A stretch of 64,000 nt of DNA. Origin: Rhodosorus marinus (taxonomy: Eukaryota > Rhodophyta > Stylonematophyceae > Stylonematales > Stylonemataceae). A program made the translations under genes and the position numbers. Within the stretch, counting starts at the first letter, position 1, and each line of letters opens with the position of its first letter. The stretch lies in the NCBI GenBank assembly GCA_029953675.1, contig JAMWBK010000008.1, positions 1,955,001 through 2,019,000 on the forward strand, given 5' to 3'. The notes under the pieces are model-generated. The model saw nothing but the letters and a program-made list of their open reading frames with translations, was not told the DNA's origin and ran no database searches. Positions 44,174 through 54,507 of the stretch are shown in pieces.

Positions 44174-44416
44174 CGTGGAGGTTGCAGTCACTCAGGTCAT
44201 TGCTATTAGCGGCACGGGGTACATTTTTCCATCAAGGAAGAACCAGCTTGTTTCTTATTATGGCGTGTATGCACACTGTGATGCTGGAAACCCGCGGTTC
44301 TTACCGCTCGTAGTCTCTTCTTTCCCCTCGTTTCTTTTCTATTGAAATTACCTTCCCGCAGAAATGTTCCTCGTTCCGCCAATAGCAATGGCCTGAGTGA
44401 CTTCAACCTCCATACC
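44174..44416. repeat. Imperfect 66-bp inverted repeat enclosing a family A-like tail
   Basis: Arms at about 44176-44240 and 44349-44414 share GGAGGTTG.AGTCACTCAGG and CATTGCTATT in inverse orientation. The spacer (about 44253-44336) resembles the family A 3' end (TATGGCGTGTATG ... GATGCTGGAAACCCGCG ... TAGTCTCTTCTTTCCCCTCG). Confidence 0.6.
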
Positions 44417-44640
44417 GCCTACCACTCCTGATTGTAACGATCAGTGCTCCGTAGTTTAAGTTGCTTGCACTGGCGTGCTTGAGCCGTTTGGAAACCTTCT
44501 CGGGGACTTTCATATTCGTTAATAATAAAGAGGTTTACTCTTTGTGCCAAAGGCAATAATTTTCTATCGTGATTGAATGTCTATCAATAGACTGGCTTTA
44601 TTAGTATAGCCTACAGCGTTACGCAAACCGTTAAAAGGAA

Positions 44641-45065
44641 CTAAGAACTAGATAGGGAAGCGTGCAAACCCAGGCGCCGGTGGCGCGCCTCGGCAAGCAT
44701 GCCGCTCGAATATCGCCACAGAGAGACACCTAAGCGCCGCAAAAGTTCCAAGTATTCAACAGGATGCTCAGTGAAACATTTCCGCAACCATTCCAAACCC
44801 GACTTCTCCACGTGACCAAAGCTTTCCACAATGAAAGGCTGCAACCTGTGGGAGCGACCCTCAGCGCGAGGCAGGCTGGCCATACTCTCAGCATACCGTC
44901 GTTCCTTCACGCGGCGAAGGGCCGAAGCAGCTGCTCCCCGGCGACGGGCGGCAGCCGTGAGATGGGCGCTTGCCACAGGGCATGTAATCACGAGGTCAAC
45001 ATATGCTGAGCGTCTGGCGGCAGCATCGGAGACGAGGAGATCTGCGATACAACGGGGACCCTTTA
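44641..45065 (-). mobile_element. Family B non-LTR element, 5'-truncated copy
   Basis: The minus strand reads CIADLLVSDAAARRSAYVDL, then ITCPVASAHLTAAARRRGAA, VKERRYAESMASLPRAEGRS, WLRKCFTEHPVEYLELLRRL, SVSLWRYSS and a stop at 44641. That is the whole C-terminal endonuclease and tail of family B. The frame is intact over about 140 codons. Upstream sequence past 45065 is unrelated. Confidence 0.9.
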
Positions 45066-45837
45066 TTGAACAGCTATATAGTGTAGCGCTACTAGAGGGT
45101 AAGGCTATGCGAGTCAGTAGTACAATAGTCAAATTGTCGCTGTGGTCTGGCTGAGGATTCGGGTTTTGTTTCTTTTTCGGTCGCGAGCGTGTTCGTTTAC
45201 GGGAAGCGCTTCCTCTGGTACACCTTCCCCTCGATTTTCCGCGGTGCGTCGTTTGCATTTGCAACTACTTCTGTCTTCCGGGTGGGTGTGTTGCGGGGCC
45301 TTTCCTATTTGGGTTGGGTTTGGTCGATTATTCTCTCGGTGCGGTTTCATATTGGTGGTGCAACGTTTCCTTTGCGCATTCCCTCAGGATGGTAGGGATA
45401 TCTCCGCGCTCGACGGAGCCTCCTCCCAAGGAGGCACTGCCAGGTGGGGGACTCCGTGTTCGCCTCAGCTGCGGCACCTTTTCTTCCGAGGTTGACTTGG
45501 AAGGCGCTTCTGGCACCCAGGCGCGTGCACTTATCTCCGCTGTCACCAGCCTGATCACGGCTGTGAGTGATCGTGGAGTGCTCCCTCAGCTCACCCAGAA
45601 GCTAGGTGGGCTGGAATCGGGATTGCTGGCCAGGTCAAATTCAAATTCGGACGAGAATTTGAATTGCACCAGAGTGGCAGCGTTGGCTGAAGGCAGTCAA
45701 CATCAGGTCAATCAACATGAACCTGTCCCGGGACAGGCGAGGGCGGTTGCTTCTGCGCGGGACAGTACGACGTTGGGGAGAGGCAGGCCGGGCCAAAACG
45801 CGCCTCAGCGCTCGGGGACTCGAGGCAATGGTGGTGG

Positions 45838-45950
45838 TGTGGAGGAGACTGCAGACGCTCAGCATATGTGGCGGTCACAAGTCCTGTGGCAGGTGTGGAG
45901 GAGACTGCAGACGCTCAGCATATGTGGCGGTCACAAGTCCTGTGGCAGGC
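45838..45950 (+). repeat. 57-bp tandem duplication inside copy 1
   Basis: GTGTGGAGGAGACTGCAGAC ... CACAAGTCCTGTGGCAG occurs twice in a row, and then only the second copy runs on into the endonuclease fragment (AHRRGAPASVLRRVKERRYA). Confidence 0.85.
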
Positions 45951-46109
45951 GCGCCCAAGTGAGCTCTGCCGCCCACCGCCGGGGGGCACCCGCCTCGGTC
46001 CTTCGCCGAGTGAAGGAACGCCGGTATGCTGAGAGTATGGCCAGTATCCCCTATGCTGAGCGTCATTCTCACAGATTCCAGCCTTTCATACTAGAAACGC
46101 TCGACAGGC

Positions 46110-46385
46110 AGCAGATGAAGGTATTCTCGCGATAATAGCCCGGCTTCCCCAATGTGCCATCCCCGGGGCCAGTGAAATCCGAGCAGAACACCTGCAAGGG
46201 GCCACCCAGGACGTCCAAGTGGCTCTAATCCGCGTTCTCCGGCAACTAGCTACGGCAGCAGAGAAGTTTGCACCCCCGATGACCTGGGCAATGCGTAGCA
46301 GCAGATTACTGCCGATCGGAAAACCCACGAGCAACACAACCGCTGCAACGAGACCTGGCACCCGGCCGGTTAGAGTCCTGGAGAA
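46110..46385 (+). pseudogene. RT N-terminal fragment of a third element (family C?) within copy 1
   Basis: Reads ILAIIARLPQCAIPGASEIR, AEHLQGATQDVQVALIRVLR, then MTWAMRSSRLLPIGKP. The PGASEIRAEHL ... RLLPIGKP layout is that of the reverse-transcriptase N-terminal motifs of endonuclease-bearing non-LTR elements. It does not match the corresponding family B segment. Assignment to family C is a guess from location. Confidence 0.5.
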
Positions 46386-46788
46386 AATGCAGGACTCTCT
46401 CAGCGCGACATCAGCGTGAAAGCCGCAGCCATCCATTGGCTACGCATTCACCGTATTGAGCGGATCCTTTTGGAGCGCTTCGCGTCGGGGCCACGCCACC
46501 TGCGTGCAGCCGTCTCTACCCTTTTCGACCGGGAGAGGCGCCTTGTGTTGACGTCGAGTCACAGGGCGGACTTTCAGAGGTTGGTAGAGGGCTCTGCTTC
46601 CGACACCACTTCCAGTGAGAGTGGTGAGGGCATGTCGGTGGAGAACGCCCCCATAACTTTGTTGAAGCCCGAGGCAGCTATCCCGCGAGCCTCGAGGAGT
46701 GGGCGGCTTCCACTCTGGTGAGGTAGGCGGAAAACGTGCGAGGGCCGACTCCCCCGGGTATAAGGGGGAGAAGCACGATTAGCTCCCC

Positions 46789-46811
46789 GGGTGCGGCTGC
46801 GAGGTCGCAGC
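46789..46811 (+). promoter_or_regulatory. Conserved hairpin before ORF2 (copy 1)
   Basis: GGCTGCGAGGTCGCAGCC forms a 7-bp stem with an AGGT loop just before the ORF2 ATG. The same hairpin is at 48842-48859 and 61128-61149 in the other copies. Confidence 0.6.
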
Positions 46812-47925
46812 CGATGGATTTGCGGTCTTATGTCGTGAAGGAGGGCGGAGACTGGGGCATTTGGCGTACGCGTTTACGAAGTTGGCTCCGGCGTTGGATC
46901 TCTTTGGAAGGAGGCTTGCTTTCCCTCCGTGGCAGAATTCCGTCTGTCGTCCTACCTCGCGGCGAGCTCTTAGTGGCTGGGACCACCCTGGACTTCATCT
47001 TCACGAGCCTGGCGAGTAACCTTCAGGACACCGTCATGTGGGAATTTCTGGGGGTCATGCCACGCCTGATTCTGACCCCAACTCACACGCCGGAGCGCGG
47101 ATGGCGTGTCCGAGATCGGCTTGCCATGTTCTTGAAAGGGGAATTAGAGGTGTTGCAGCAAAGCTACTTAGCGTCCTTGCAACCATCTGTTCGTCGGACC
47201 CAGACTGGAACCGTCTCGCCCCTGACGGCTCGAGTACAGAAATTCGGTCGCGGTGGGCAACTTGAGTCGAGCGGCACGAGTTCTGGAGGGCCAGGTGCCT
47301 GTCCTCACCTACGAAGAAAGTCTCGCCCAGACGGTGTCATCTTTGTTCCCCTCGTCCGACGTGGACCTGCTACACGAATTCGAGGCCTTCTTGGACCGTC
47401 CGGAATTGTCCCGGTTTCAAATCGACCTGAGTGTCAACGAGTCTGATCTGGAAGATTTGCTTCGTACCTCGCGTCGCGGACGCTGTCTTGGCACCTCAGG
47501 GCTTCGCACCGAACTATTGCAGGCTTTGGGCAAGCCTGGCCGGAACGCGCTGCTCAAGATCCTGAATAAACTGTTTCAGGGCACATCGGGTGCGTCTGCC
47601 CTATGGGAGCATCTCCGAAGGGCACAACTCTGCTTGCTGACGAAGCCTGGCCATCAGCCGGCCCACCCGCGTCTACGGCCGATCGGTATGGTCGAGAGCC
47701 TATGGAAGCTTGCTGGAAGGTGGCTATGCCAGCGCCTTCGCCAGCGGGTCACAGCTTTTATGGCGCCCTTGCAATTGAGGCGTTTAAGTGTCTCCCTTTG
47801 GCGATATTCCAGCCACATGCTTTCCGAGGCGTGCCATCGGCGCCTTGGGTTGCATGCTTCCCTCCCTAGTTAATAGTTTATCTTCACGCCTTGCGTAGCG
47901 CTTCAGGCTATGCTAGTAAAGTTGG

Positions 47926-48830
47926 ACCAGCCCTCAGGTGGTCACCAGCTCCCGGCTACTGCGGGGGCACGTGGTGGCCGCAAGGGGGGCGCTTCGTACG
48001 CCTCGGTCTTGCGGAAGGGCACCACTGCCACACGTACGGCGGCTATGCTCCGTTTCCTACCATCTCGCGAGCCTCAGGATGGACCTGTGGAGACCACTCT
48101 CCAATTTCTGTGGGTGCGAAATGTGCGGCCCCAGACTACACGAGGCCAGGTTCCGTCTATGCGAGACTTCCGGGACACTTTTGCGGAATCGTTTGGGTGC
48201 AGCCGGGGTGATTTCTTCTTCGCAAACTATGAGGGCCGCGATGTGCTGTTTTTGGTCTCCGCAACCGCCGCCAAGTACCTGGAGGCCTTGCTGGCGACGC
48301 CTACCGAGCAGTGGCCTGAGAGCGCCCGGTGGCTGCGCTGCAACCCGCAGGTGGTTTTGCACTTCGATTTTGACCGTTTCTCGGGCAATTTCCCGTCTTC
48401 GGGAGAAACGGCAGGGCTCTCTGAGCATGAGAGCAGCGTGAAGGCGGCAGCGATCCATTGGCTACGGATTCAGCGCCTTGAGAGGATCTTGTTGGAGCGG
48501 TTCCGGTCGGGCCCTCGTCACCTGCGCATGGCGGTGGCCAGCTTCTTCGATCTGGAGAGGCGACTTGTGCTGACTTCGCCCTACAAGACAGAGCTGCAGC
48601 GGTTGGGGATTTTGGAGGGCTCTGCTTCCAGCACCACTTCCAGCGAGAGTGGTGAGGCAGGGGAGCAGACTGAGGGCATGTCGGTGGAGGACGCCCAGGT
48701 TACTTTGCTGAAGCCCGCGGGATCCGTTCCACGAGCCTCGCGGAGTGGGCGGCTCACGACTTTGGTGCGGATAGGAGGTAAGAGAGCGAGGACCGACTCC
48801 CCCGGGTCTAAGGGGGAGAAGCACGATTAG
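47926..48830 (+). pseudogene. ORF1 protein of family B (5'-truncated, otherwise open)
   Basis: An open frame of about 300 codons. It reads DQPSGGHQLPATAGARGG, then MLRFLPSREP, FLWVRNVRPQT, MRDFRDTFAESFG, a Phe/Asp core (LHFDFDRFSGNF), AAAIHWLRIQRLERILLERF and a basic end GGKRARTDSPGSKGEKHD. The same protein type is encoded by family A (55630-54500: FVWMTNVRPQTPSRGRGRAP, HYRDFRDTMASSLG). No zinc knuckle or RRM motif is obvious. The role is presumably RNA binding in the retrotransposon RNP, inferred only from position. The Met at 47910 lies in the copy 1 tail, so it is not the natural start. Confidence 0.75.
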
Positions 48831-48841
48831 CGCTCCAGGCA

Positions 48842-48859
48842 CGGCTGCGAGGTCGCAGC
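48842..48859 (+). promoter_or_regulatory. Conserved hairpin before ORF2 (copy 2)
   Basis: GGCTGCGAGGTCGCAGCC lies directly before the ATG at 48862 and after the ORF1 stop at 48830. It may help reinitiation or shunting onto ORF2. Confidence 0.6.
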
Positions 48860-50997
48860 CTATGGATCTACAGTCTTATGTCCTGAAGGAGGGCGGAGAC
48901 TGGGGCATTTGGCGGACGCGTTTTCGGAGTTGGCTCCGGCGGTGGATTTCTTTGGAAGGAGGCTCGCTTCCCCTCCGTGGGGGCATTCCCCCAGTCGTCC
49001 TCCCTCGTGGAGACCTTCTAGTAGCTGGAACCATTCTCGATTTCATCTTCACGAGCCTGGCTCGTAACATTCGGGACACAGTCATTTGGGTTTTTCTGGG
49101 GGTCATGCCGCGCCTGATTCTGGCCCCCATTCACACATCGGAGCGCAGATGGCGAGTACGAGACCGACTGGCCCTGTTCTTGAAGGGAGACTTCGAAGTA
49201 CTACAGCGCAGCTATTTGGCGTCGTCAGCACCATCCGCCCGTCGGACTCGGCATGGCACAGTGTCGTCCGTGCCGGCTCGAGTACAGAAATTGGTAGCAG
49301 TGGGCGATTTAAGTCGAGCGCCGCGGGTTTTGGAGGGCCAGGCGCCTGTCCTCCCCTACGATGATAGTCTCGCCCAGACGGTGTCGTCTTTGTTCCCTGA
49401 GTCCGACGTGGGCTTGTCCCCTGAATTCGAGGTATTCTTGGACCGTCCGGAGTTGGCCAGGTTTCGCATCGATCTGACGCTCAGTGAGTCTGACCTGGAG
49501 GATTTGCTTCGTACCTCGCGTCGGGGACGCTGTCCCGGACCCTACGGACTAAGAACAGAGCTATTGCAGGCCCTGAGCTAGCCTGGACAGAGCGCGCTTC
49601 TGAGGATCCTTAACAAGTTGTTCCAGGGCGTATCGGGTGCGTCTGCGCCATGGGAACATCTCCGGCAGGCACAGCTTTGCTTGCTCACGAAACCTGACCA
49701 CCAGCCGGCCCACCCGCGTCTCCGGCCGATCGGGATGGTGGAGAGCCTACGCAAGTTAGCCGGGAGGTGGCTATGCCAGCGCCTTCGCCAGCGCGTCACA
49801 GCTTTTATGGCGCCCTTGCAAGTAGGGGTGGGATTTTCTGGGGGTTGCGAACTGATCACCCATGGGATCGAGCTATAACGCGCCAGTAGGCCGGAGTGGG
49901 GAGTCTTGGTGGTTGATTTCCGGAACGCATTCAACAGCGTGTCGCGGACGCATGCGCTAGAGGTGCTCCGACGGGTGTTTCCGGAGGCGTGGCCGTTTCT
50001 ATCGGGTATTTACGGAGGGGAGAGCCTCCCCTACTTGACAACGGAGGGCACTGTTTTTCAAGCACATACTGGCGTCCAACAAGGCGACCCTTGCGGACCT
50101 CTTCTTCATGCCTGTGCCCTACAGATCGTACTTTTACGTCTTTCAACTGAGGTCTCGGATCTTCGAATCTGCGCGTACCACGATGACGTAACATTGCTGG
50201 GCACCCCTGAGACCCTGGCTAGGGGGCTGACCGAGATCGAAGCGATTGCACGTCGCGTCGGTTTGACTGTGGAAACAGAAAAATGTCGCTTTCTCCCCCC
50301 GAGGGACGTGTCGCTGGCCTCTCTGCCACCCACTCTGCGACTAATCAGCGAACGTGAAGGGTTCGAACACCACGACGTCGGATTGGGGACTGACAACTTT
50401 GTCCAAGCATCCTGCGAGCGAGTTTTGGCACGGCACAAGCAACTCACCGACGCCATTGAGCACCTACCCGACAGCATGCTGCAATCGGCCTGCTTGCTTT
50501 CCCGCTTTGTGCCGGTCCCAGACTCAACTACTGGTTGCGCAGCCTGCCTCCAGCTTGGGGCTCGTGGATCGCGGCTAAAGCCGACGAGATAACCCTGAAA
50601 CACTGGGGAACGCTCTTGGATGAGCCCCTCGATCTTGAAGCTGCTCCCGACAGCGACTTGATTCGTGCACAGATCGCTCTACCGTTGCGATTAGGGGGAT
50701 TCGGCGTCGCAGACCGTGGGCTGGTATGCTCGCCAGCGACGGTTGCCTCCTGGGCTACCGCGCTGCGAACGTTGGTGACCTTCCAGATGCGAAGTGCCTG
50801 CCTCTTGGCTCGAGCTTTGACCAACGAGGATCCAGTGACCCTGCCGCCCCCGCTTTTGACAATTTATGATGGTCTTCAACATGCGTTCAGGAGGTGCAAC
50901 GCCGTGCCGGACGCAAATCGGTCCCGCTTTCGTTCCTGGAGGGAGCTGTTATGGGGACGAGCTGAAGCGATTGAGGATTCTCCCCTCGACCGGGTTC

Positions 50998-51297
50998 TTG
51001 CCGATGACGGAGAGGCTAGCCCCGGGTCACCTGTTGCAGACTACCCGGGTTTGAGCCGATTGTGGAGCTCCCGCACTGATGTGATTCAACATAGCCTCAC
51101 CTGGGGCCAACACAGTGCCGCTCACACAGTCATGCTCAATTCTCCTCTTGCCGATGACGGAGAGGCTAGCCCCGGGTCACCTGTTGCAGACTACCCGGGT
51201 TTGAGCCGATTGTGGAGCTCCCGTACTGATGTGATTCAACATAGCCTCACCTGGGGCCAACACAGTGCCGCTCACACGGTCATGCTCAATTCTCCTC
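50998..51297 (+). repeat. 150-bp in-frame tandem duplication in ORF2
   Basis: Two 150-bp copies (from TTGCCGATGACGGAGAGGC) with only about two differences, duplicating 50 codons. It is absent from copy 3 at the same place. Confidence 0.9.
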
Positions 51298-51302
51298 TCA
51301 CG

Positions 51303-51311
51303 CCGCCTACC
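51303..51311. repeat. Target-site duplication, left
   Basis: CCGCCTACC, repeated at 55631-55639, flanks the family A insertion. Confidence 0.85.
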
Positions 51312-51364
51312 GAACGAATGGTTTAATCGGAGGCTGAAAAAAAAACCCCGAGGGGAAAAAAAGA

Positions 51365-54300
51365 CTAAGCGCGGCGAAGTACTCGCGCCTCCAACATCAA
51401 AGCGGCATTCATGCGCCACAGCAGGAAACTTAAGCGGGTAAACAACGATTGAAGACGGTCAGGGCGTTCGCGGAACAACTCCCGAAGCCAGCGAGAACCA
51501 ACAGAGTCCATGAACCCAAAGCACTCAATGATCAGGGGTACCAAGCGATGTGCTAGTGCCGAAGCACGAACACCAGGGGAAGACAAAGCCCCCGCGTATT
51601 TGATCTCTTTGCGGCGTCTCATGCTGGCGGCGGCAGATCCACGGCGCTCCCCCGCAGCCGGGAGATAACGACTAGCTTGAGGGTTAGGAACAGCAAGATC
51701 AACGTATGTGGTACGGCGGCTGTCGTCACAGGTGATCACCAGGTCGGCTACACGGCGTTCATCATTTTGAAAGTCCGCGACGGGTAAAGGTTTCTCACGT
51801 TCGATTTCCAGACCGGCTTGCCGGACTATAGGCCGAAGTTCCCGGTATAACAGGTTCAAGATCCGTGTGTGGCGGTGGGTTCGAGCACCTTTCACCGCCG
51901 GGCAACTAGCGAGCAGGTGGGCGCCAAAATCTGCGTTGTCTTCAGTCTGAGAGCAGAGAGGGCACGACGAACCCATCTCGTACGGCCAAGGGGGCTGATG
52001 TAAGCCGAGGTATAAGCGCAGTGAAGTACGCACTTCGAAATCCGACAGTGTGAGTGGCGGAAAGGCTGGTACGGTCATGAGCCACTGAGAGCTAAGAACC
52101 CCTCCAAGACTACGTAGGCGGGCGCGAGCGCGAGAAGATGAGACCATCTGCGCGAGGAGTCGGCCATATGCAGCACGGTGCAAGTCCCAAGAAAGGATAT
52201 CTTGCAGCGCATCCGTGCGTGCTTGAGCTCGGCTCCCAGCGCGCTGGGAATCATCAGGAGGATCAACTGGAACTTCTTCTTCTGCGGCAACCACTGGGTC
52301 AATCTCCCCTAGAACAGGTTCAGGCGCAGGACGAATCCCCGGGGCGGAGCCTCGAGAGCGGTCAAATACAGCTCGCCAGTCAGGAAGACGGGGTTGAACG
52401 GTTTCGGGGAGACTAGTACAGGAATTCAGGGCGGTTTGGAGCTCCAGAAACAAGTCTTGGGCGCTTTCCGGTACGCTGGGAAGCAAGACACCCCGCGAGA
52501 GGCTCGCCATCAAATTGCGGAACTTCGAGATACCCAAGCTGCTCAAAGTGGGAAGTGCGGTTCCCCAGGCCCCTACTGCGGCTGCAGGTTGGACCACAAC
52601 ACGATTGCAGAGGCCCAGTCCCCCCAATCGCAATGGGAGGCCTACCTGGGCGCGCACAACATCACAGGTGGGTCGCGGCAGAGCGCTCAGCTCTTCATCG
52701 AGAAAATATCCCAGGTCACGGAAACTTTCAGCATCCGCACGAGTGGCCAACCACCGGCCCCAATGAGTTGGAAATGAGCGAAGCCAATAGGTTAACCGCT
52801 GACTGCAACAATACCGAAACAGCAACAACGAGCACTGGAGAAAGCCCGGAGGTAGCCGTCGAAGCTCTGCAACCAGCTGTCTGTGCTTACCGAGGAGCTG
52901 CAGCAACTCGCCTTCAACGAAGGACGGCGACCCGTAGGGGATGCCTAAGTGGACAAAACCATCCGGTCTCCAAATATCCTGGAACGACGCAGGTACCTGC
53001 TGCTCTTGTGCAGCTACACCTCCCCAGTAGAACGATTTGTGATGATTAACCTCCAGGTCAACCCGCGAAGCCAAGGAGCGGAGACGATCATAAGCGAGTG
53101 CTAGAGTATCAGGGGGCCCCAGGAGGCACACGTCGTCGTGGTATGCAACCGTACGAACCTGCGGGAATTCGCAGCGAAGACAAAGCAAGACGAGTTGTAG
53201 TCCACAGGCATGTAGGAAAGGGGACAAGGGATCACCCTGTTGTACCCCTGTGCGCGCCGCAAACGTGTGTGAGGAAGCGCCAAGGGTGTCATAGGTAGCC
53301 CCACGACCAAGCGGAGAATAAAGTCTACTAACAAAGGGAAAGCCTACAGGGAAGACTTCGCGCACCACGTGCATGAGAGCCGGACGAGAGACGCGGTTGA
53401 ACGCATTGGTAAAATCTACAGAGAGGAGCCCAGAATCTGGGGAGTACGCCATTTCCGAACGGAGTAAAACAGACAACAACTCACAGCCACCACGATAGCC
53501 CACGCCTAACTGCACGTGCCCAAAGAAACGGCGGGATTCGGGAACCAAGATTTTCACTAACCATCGCGCCGCCAATTTGCGGACCACCTCAACCAGGCCA
53601 ATAGGGCGAATAGCAGGGCTCGAGGCCGTGTGGCCGGGCTTCGAAAGCAGACACAACTGAGAACGCCCGACCAAGAACCACGCACACTCACACAGGGGAT
53701 CACCATTCACAAGCGCTTCGACCACCCACGCCAACGCCTTCAAACCTTCATCACTTAAGAAACGGAGATATTCCACCCGCAGCCCCGAGGGCCCTGGGGA
53801 ACGGCCCTTCGGAGCATCATGAACCAACTCACGCACCGCCTCCAGATTGACCACTAACCGCGCACTGGGATGTGGCGCGGCGCGGTACTCTTCCAACACT
53901 GATTCAAACGAGGAGTCCCAAGGGGAGCCTTCCGAGGGAAAGAGCAAACGGAGCGGTGAAGAAAGATCATCGGAGTATGGAACCACAGGTTGCCGCTGCT
54001 GGAGGATCCCGGCTGCCCGCCGCAGATCACCGCCTGCCACCGCGTGACGCGCCCGATTCTGTCGAGAAGACCTAAAAGCTGAGGGAGCACTAGGAGAAAA
54101 GGAAGAGAGAGAAGCGAAATAAAGACGTTCGAGGTCCTCAAAGTCGCCGGAAAGGAACATTTGCAGTTTTCGGCGAGGGTGGACCCGGCGAGGATGTGGG
54201 TTGAGGGGGACGGTAGAGGAGGTGAGCACGAGGCGGGGAAAAAGAACAAGAGTTCCCAGCGAAGAGAGCAGTGAGGGTTCGCGGGGACCTGCTGCCAGAG

Positions 54301-54507
54301 AAAATCCAACACCAATCCTAGGGGCTTATGAAGTCGACGAGGGAGCCGTACGGCCGTGCTCTGACGACAAAGGGGAAGGGAACCGTCCGGGTAGGAGGCG
54401 ACAAGGTGCGAAAACCACGAGAGAACACGCTCATGCCAGGCTGAGCGGTCACTGGTAAACAGGGGTAACCGGGACGACACGCACGCGGAGGAGGAAGACT
54501 CAGACAT
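51365..54507 (-). pseudogene. ORF2 of family A: reverse transcriptase, CCHC finger, restriction-like endonuclease (one frameshift)
   Basis: Starts at the ATG at 54507, overlapping the ORF1 stop (ATGTCTGA). The N-terminal ~90 codons (SAWHERVLSWFSHLVASYPD ... LGLVLDFLWQQV) lie in one frame. The rest, from about 54250, lies in another and stays open for more than 950 codons to 51365, so a single indel separates them. Motifs: KGRSPGPSGLRVEYL, KPGHTASSPAIRPIGLVEVV, VDFTNAFNRV (A), RTGVQQGDPLSPFL (B), AYHDDVCLLG (C), CPLCSQTEDNADFGAHLLAS-C (CCHC), HRHTRI, RVADLVITC ... TYVDLAVPNP (endonuclease D/D) and RRKEIKYA. This is the layout of R2/NeSL/Utopia-type elements. The clade cannot be fixed without a tree. 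Confidence 0.88.

Larger units (their letters stand above)
45280..47925 (+). mobile_element. Family B non-LTR element copy 1 (chimeric, internally deleted)
   Basis: Order: ORF1 N-terminal part (about 45390-45835, SLITAVSDRGVLPQLTQKLG); a foreign block 45836-46388 (duplicated B endonuclease piece plus a family C RT piece); ORF1 C-terminal part (46389-46720, HWLRIHRIERILLERF); the pre-ORF2 hairpin; and ORF2 N-terminal part from 46814 (MDLRSYVVKEGGDWGIWRTR) to the RT N-terminus (LTKPGHQPAHPRLRPIGMVE). A jump at about 47776 deletes some 2 kb and joins MAPLQ to the C-terminal tail LRRLSVSLWRYSS. The 3' end reads TTCAGGCTATGCTAGTAAAGT (47925). It is not functional. Confidence 0.85.
47926..51311 (+). 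mobile_element. Family B non-LTR element copy 2, left part
   Basis: 5'-truncated inside ORF1 and joined directly to the 3' end of copy 1. It carries ORF1 and ORF2 (described separately) and is split by the family A insertion at 51312-55630. It resumes at 55640. Confidence 0.9.
48862..51311 (+). pseudogene. ORF2 reverse transcriptase of family B, interrupted
   Basis: Starts MDLQSYVLKEGGDWGIWRTR. One frame runs to about 50530 with two nonsense codons (TAG at 49579, TAA at 49876). After a frameshift near 50530 it continues to the family A insertion. RT motifs: SRRGRCPGPYGLR, LTKPDHQPAHPRLRPIGMVE, VDFRNAFNSV (motif A), TGVQQGDPCGPLL (motif B) and CAYHDDVTLLG (motif C, His where most elements have Ala or Leu). 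A thumb-like region follows (LPLRLGGFGVADR). The remainder (CCHC finger, endonuclease) is at 55640-56410. It reverse-transcribes its own RNA at a nicked target; this copy is dead. Confidence 0.85.
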
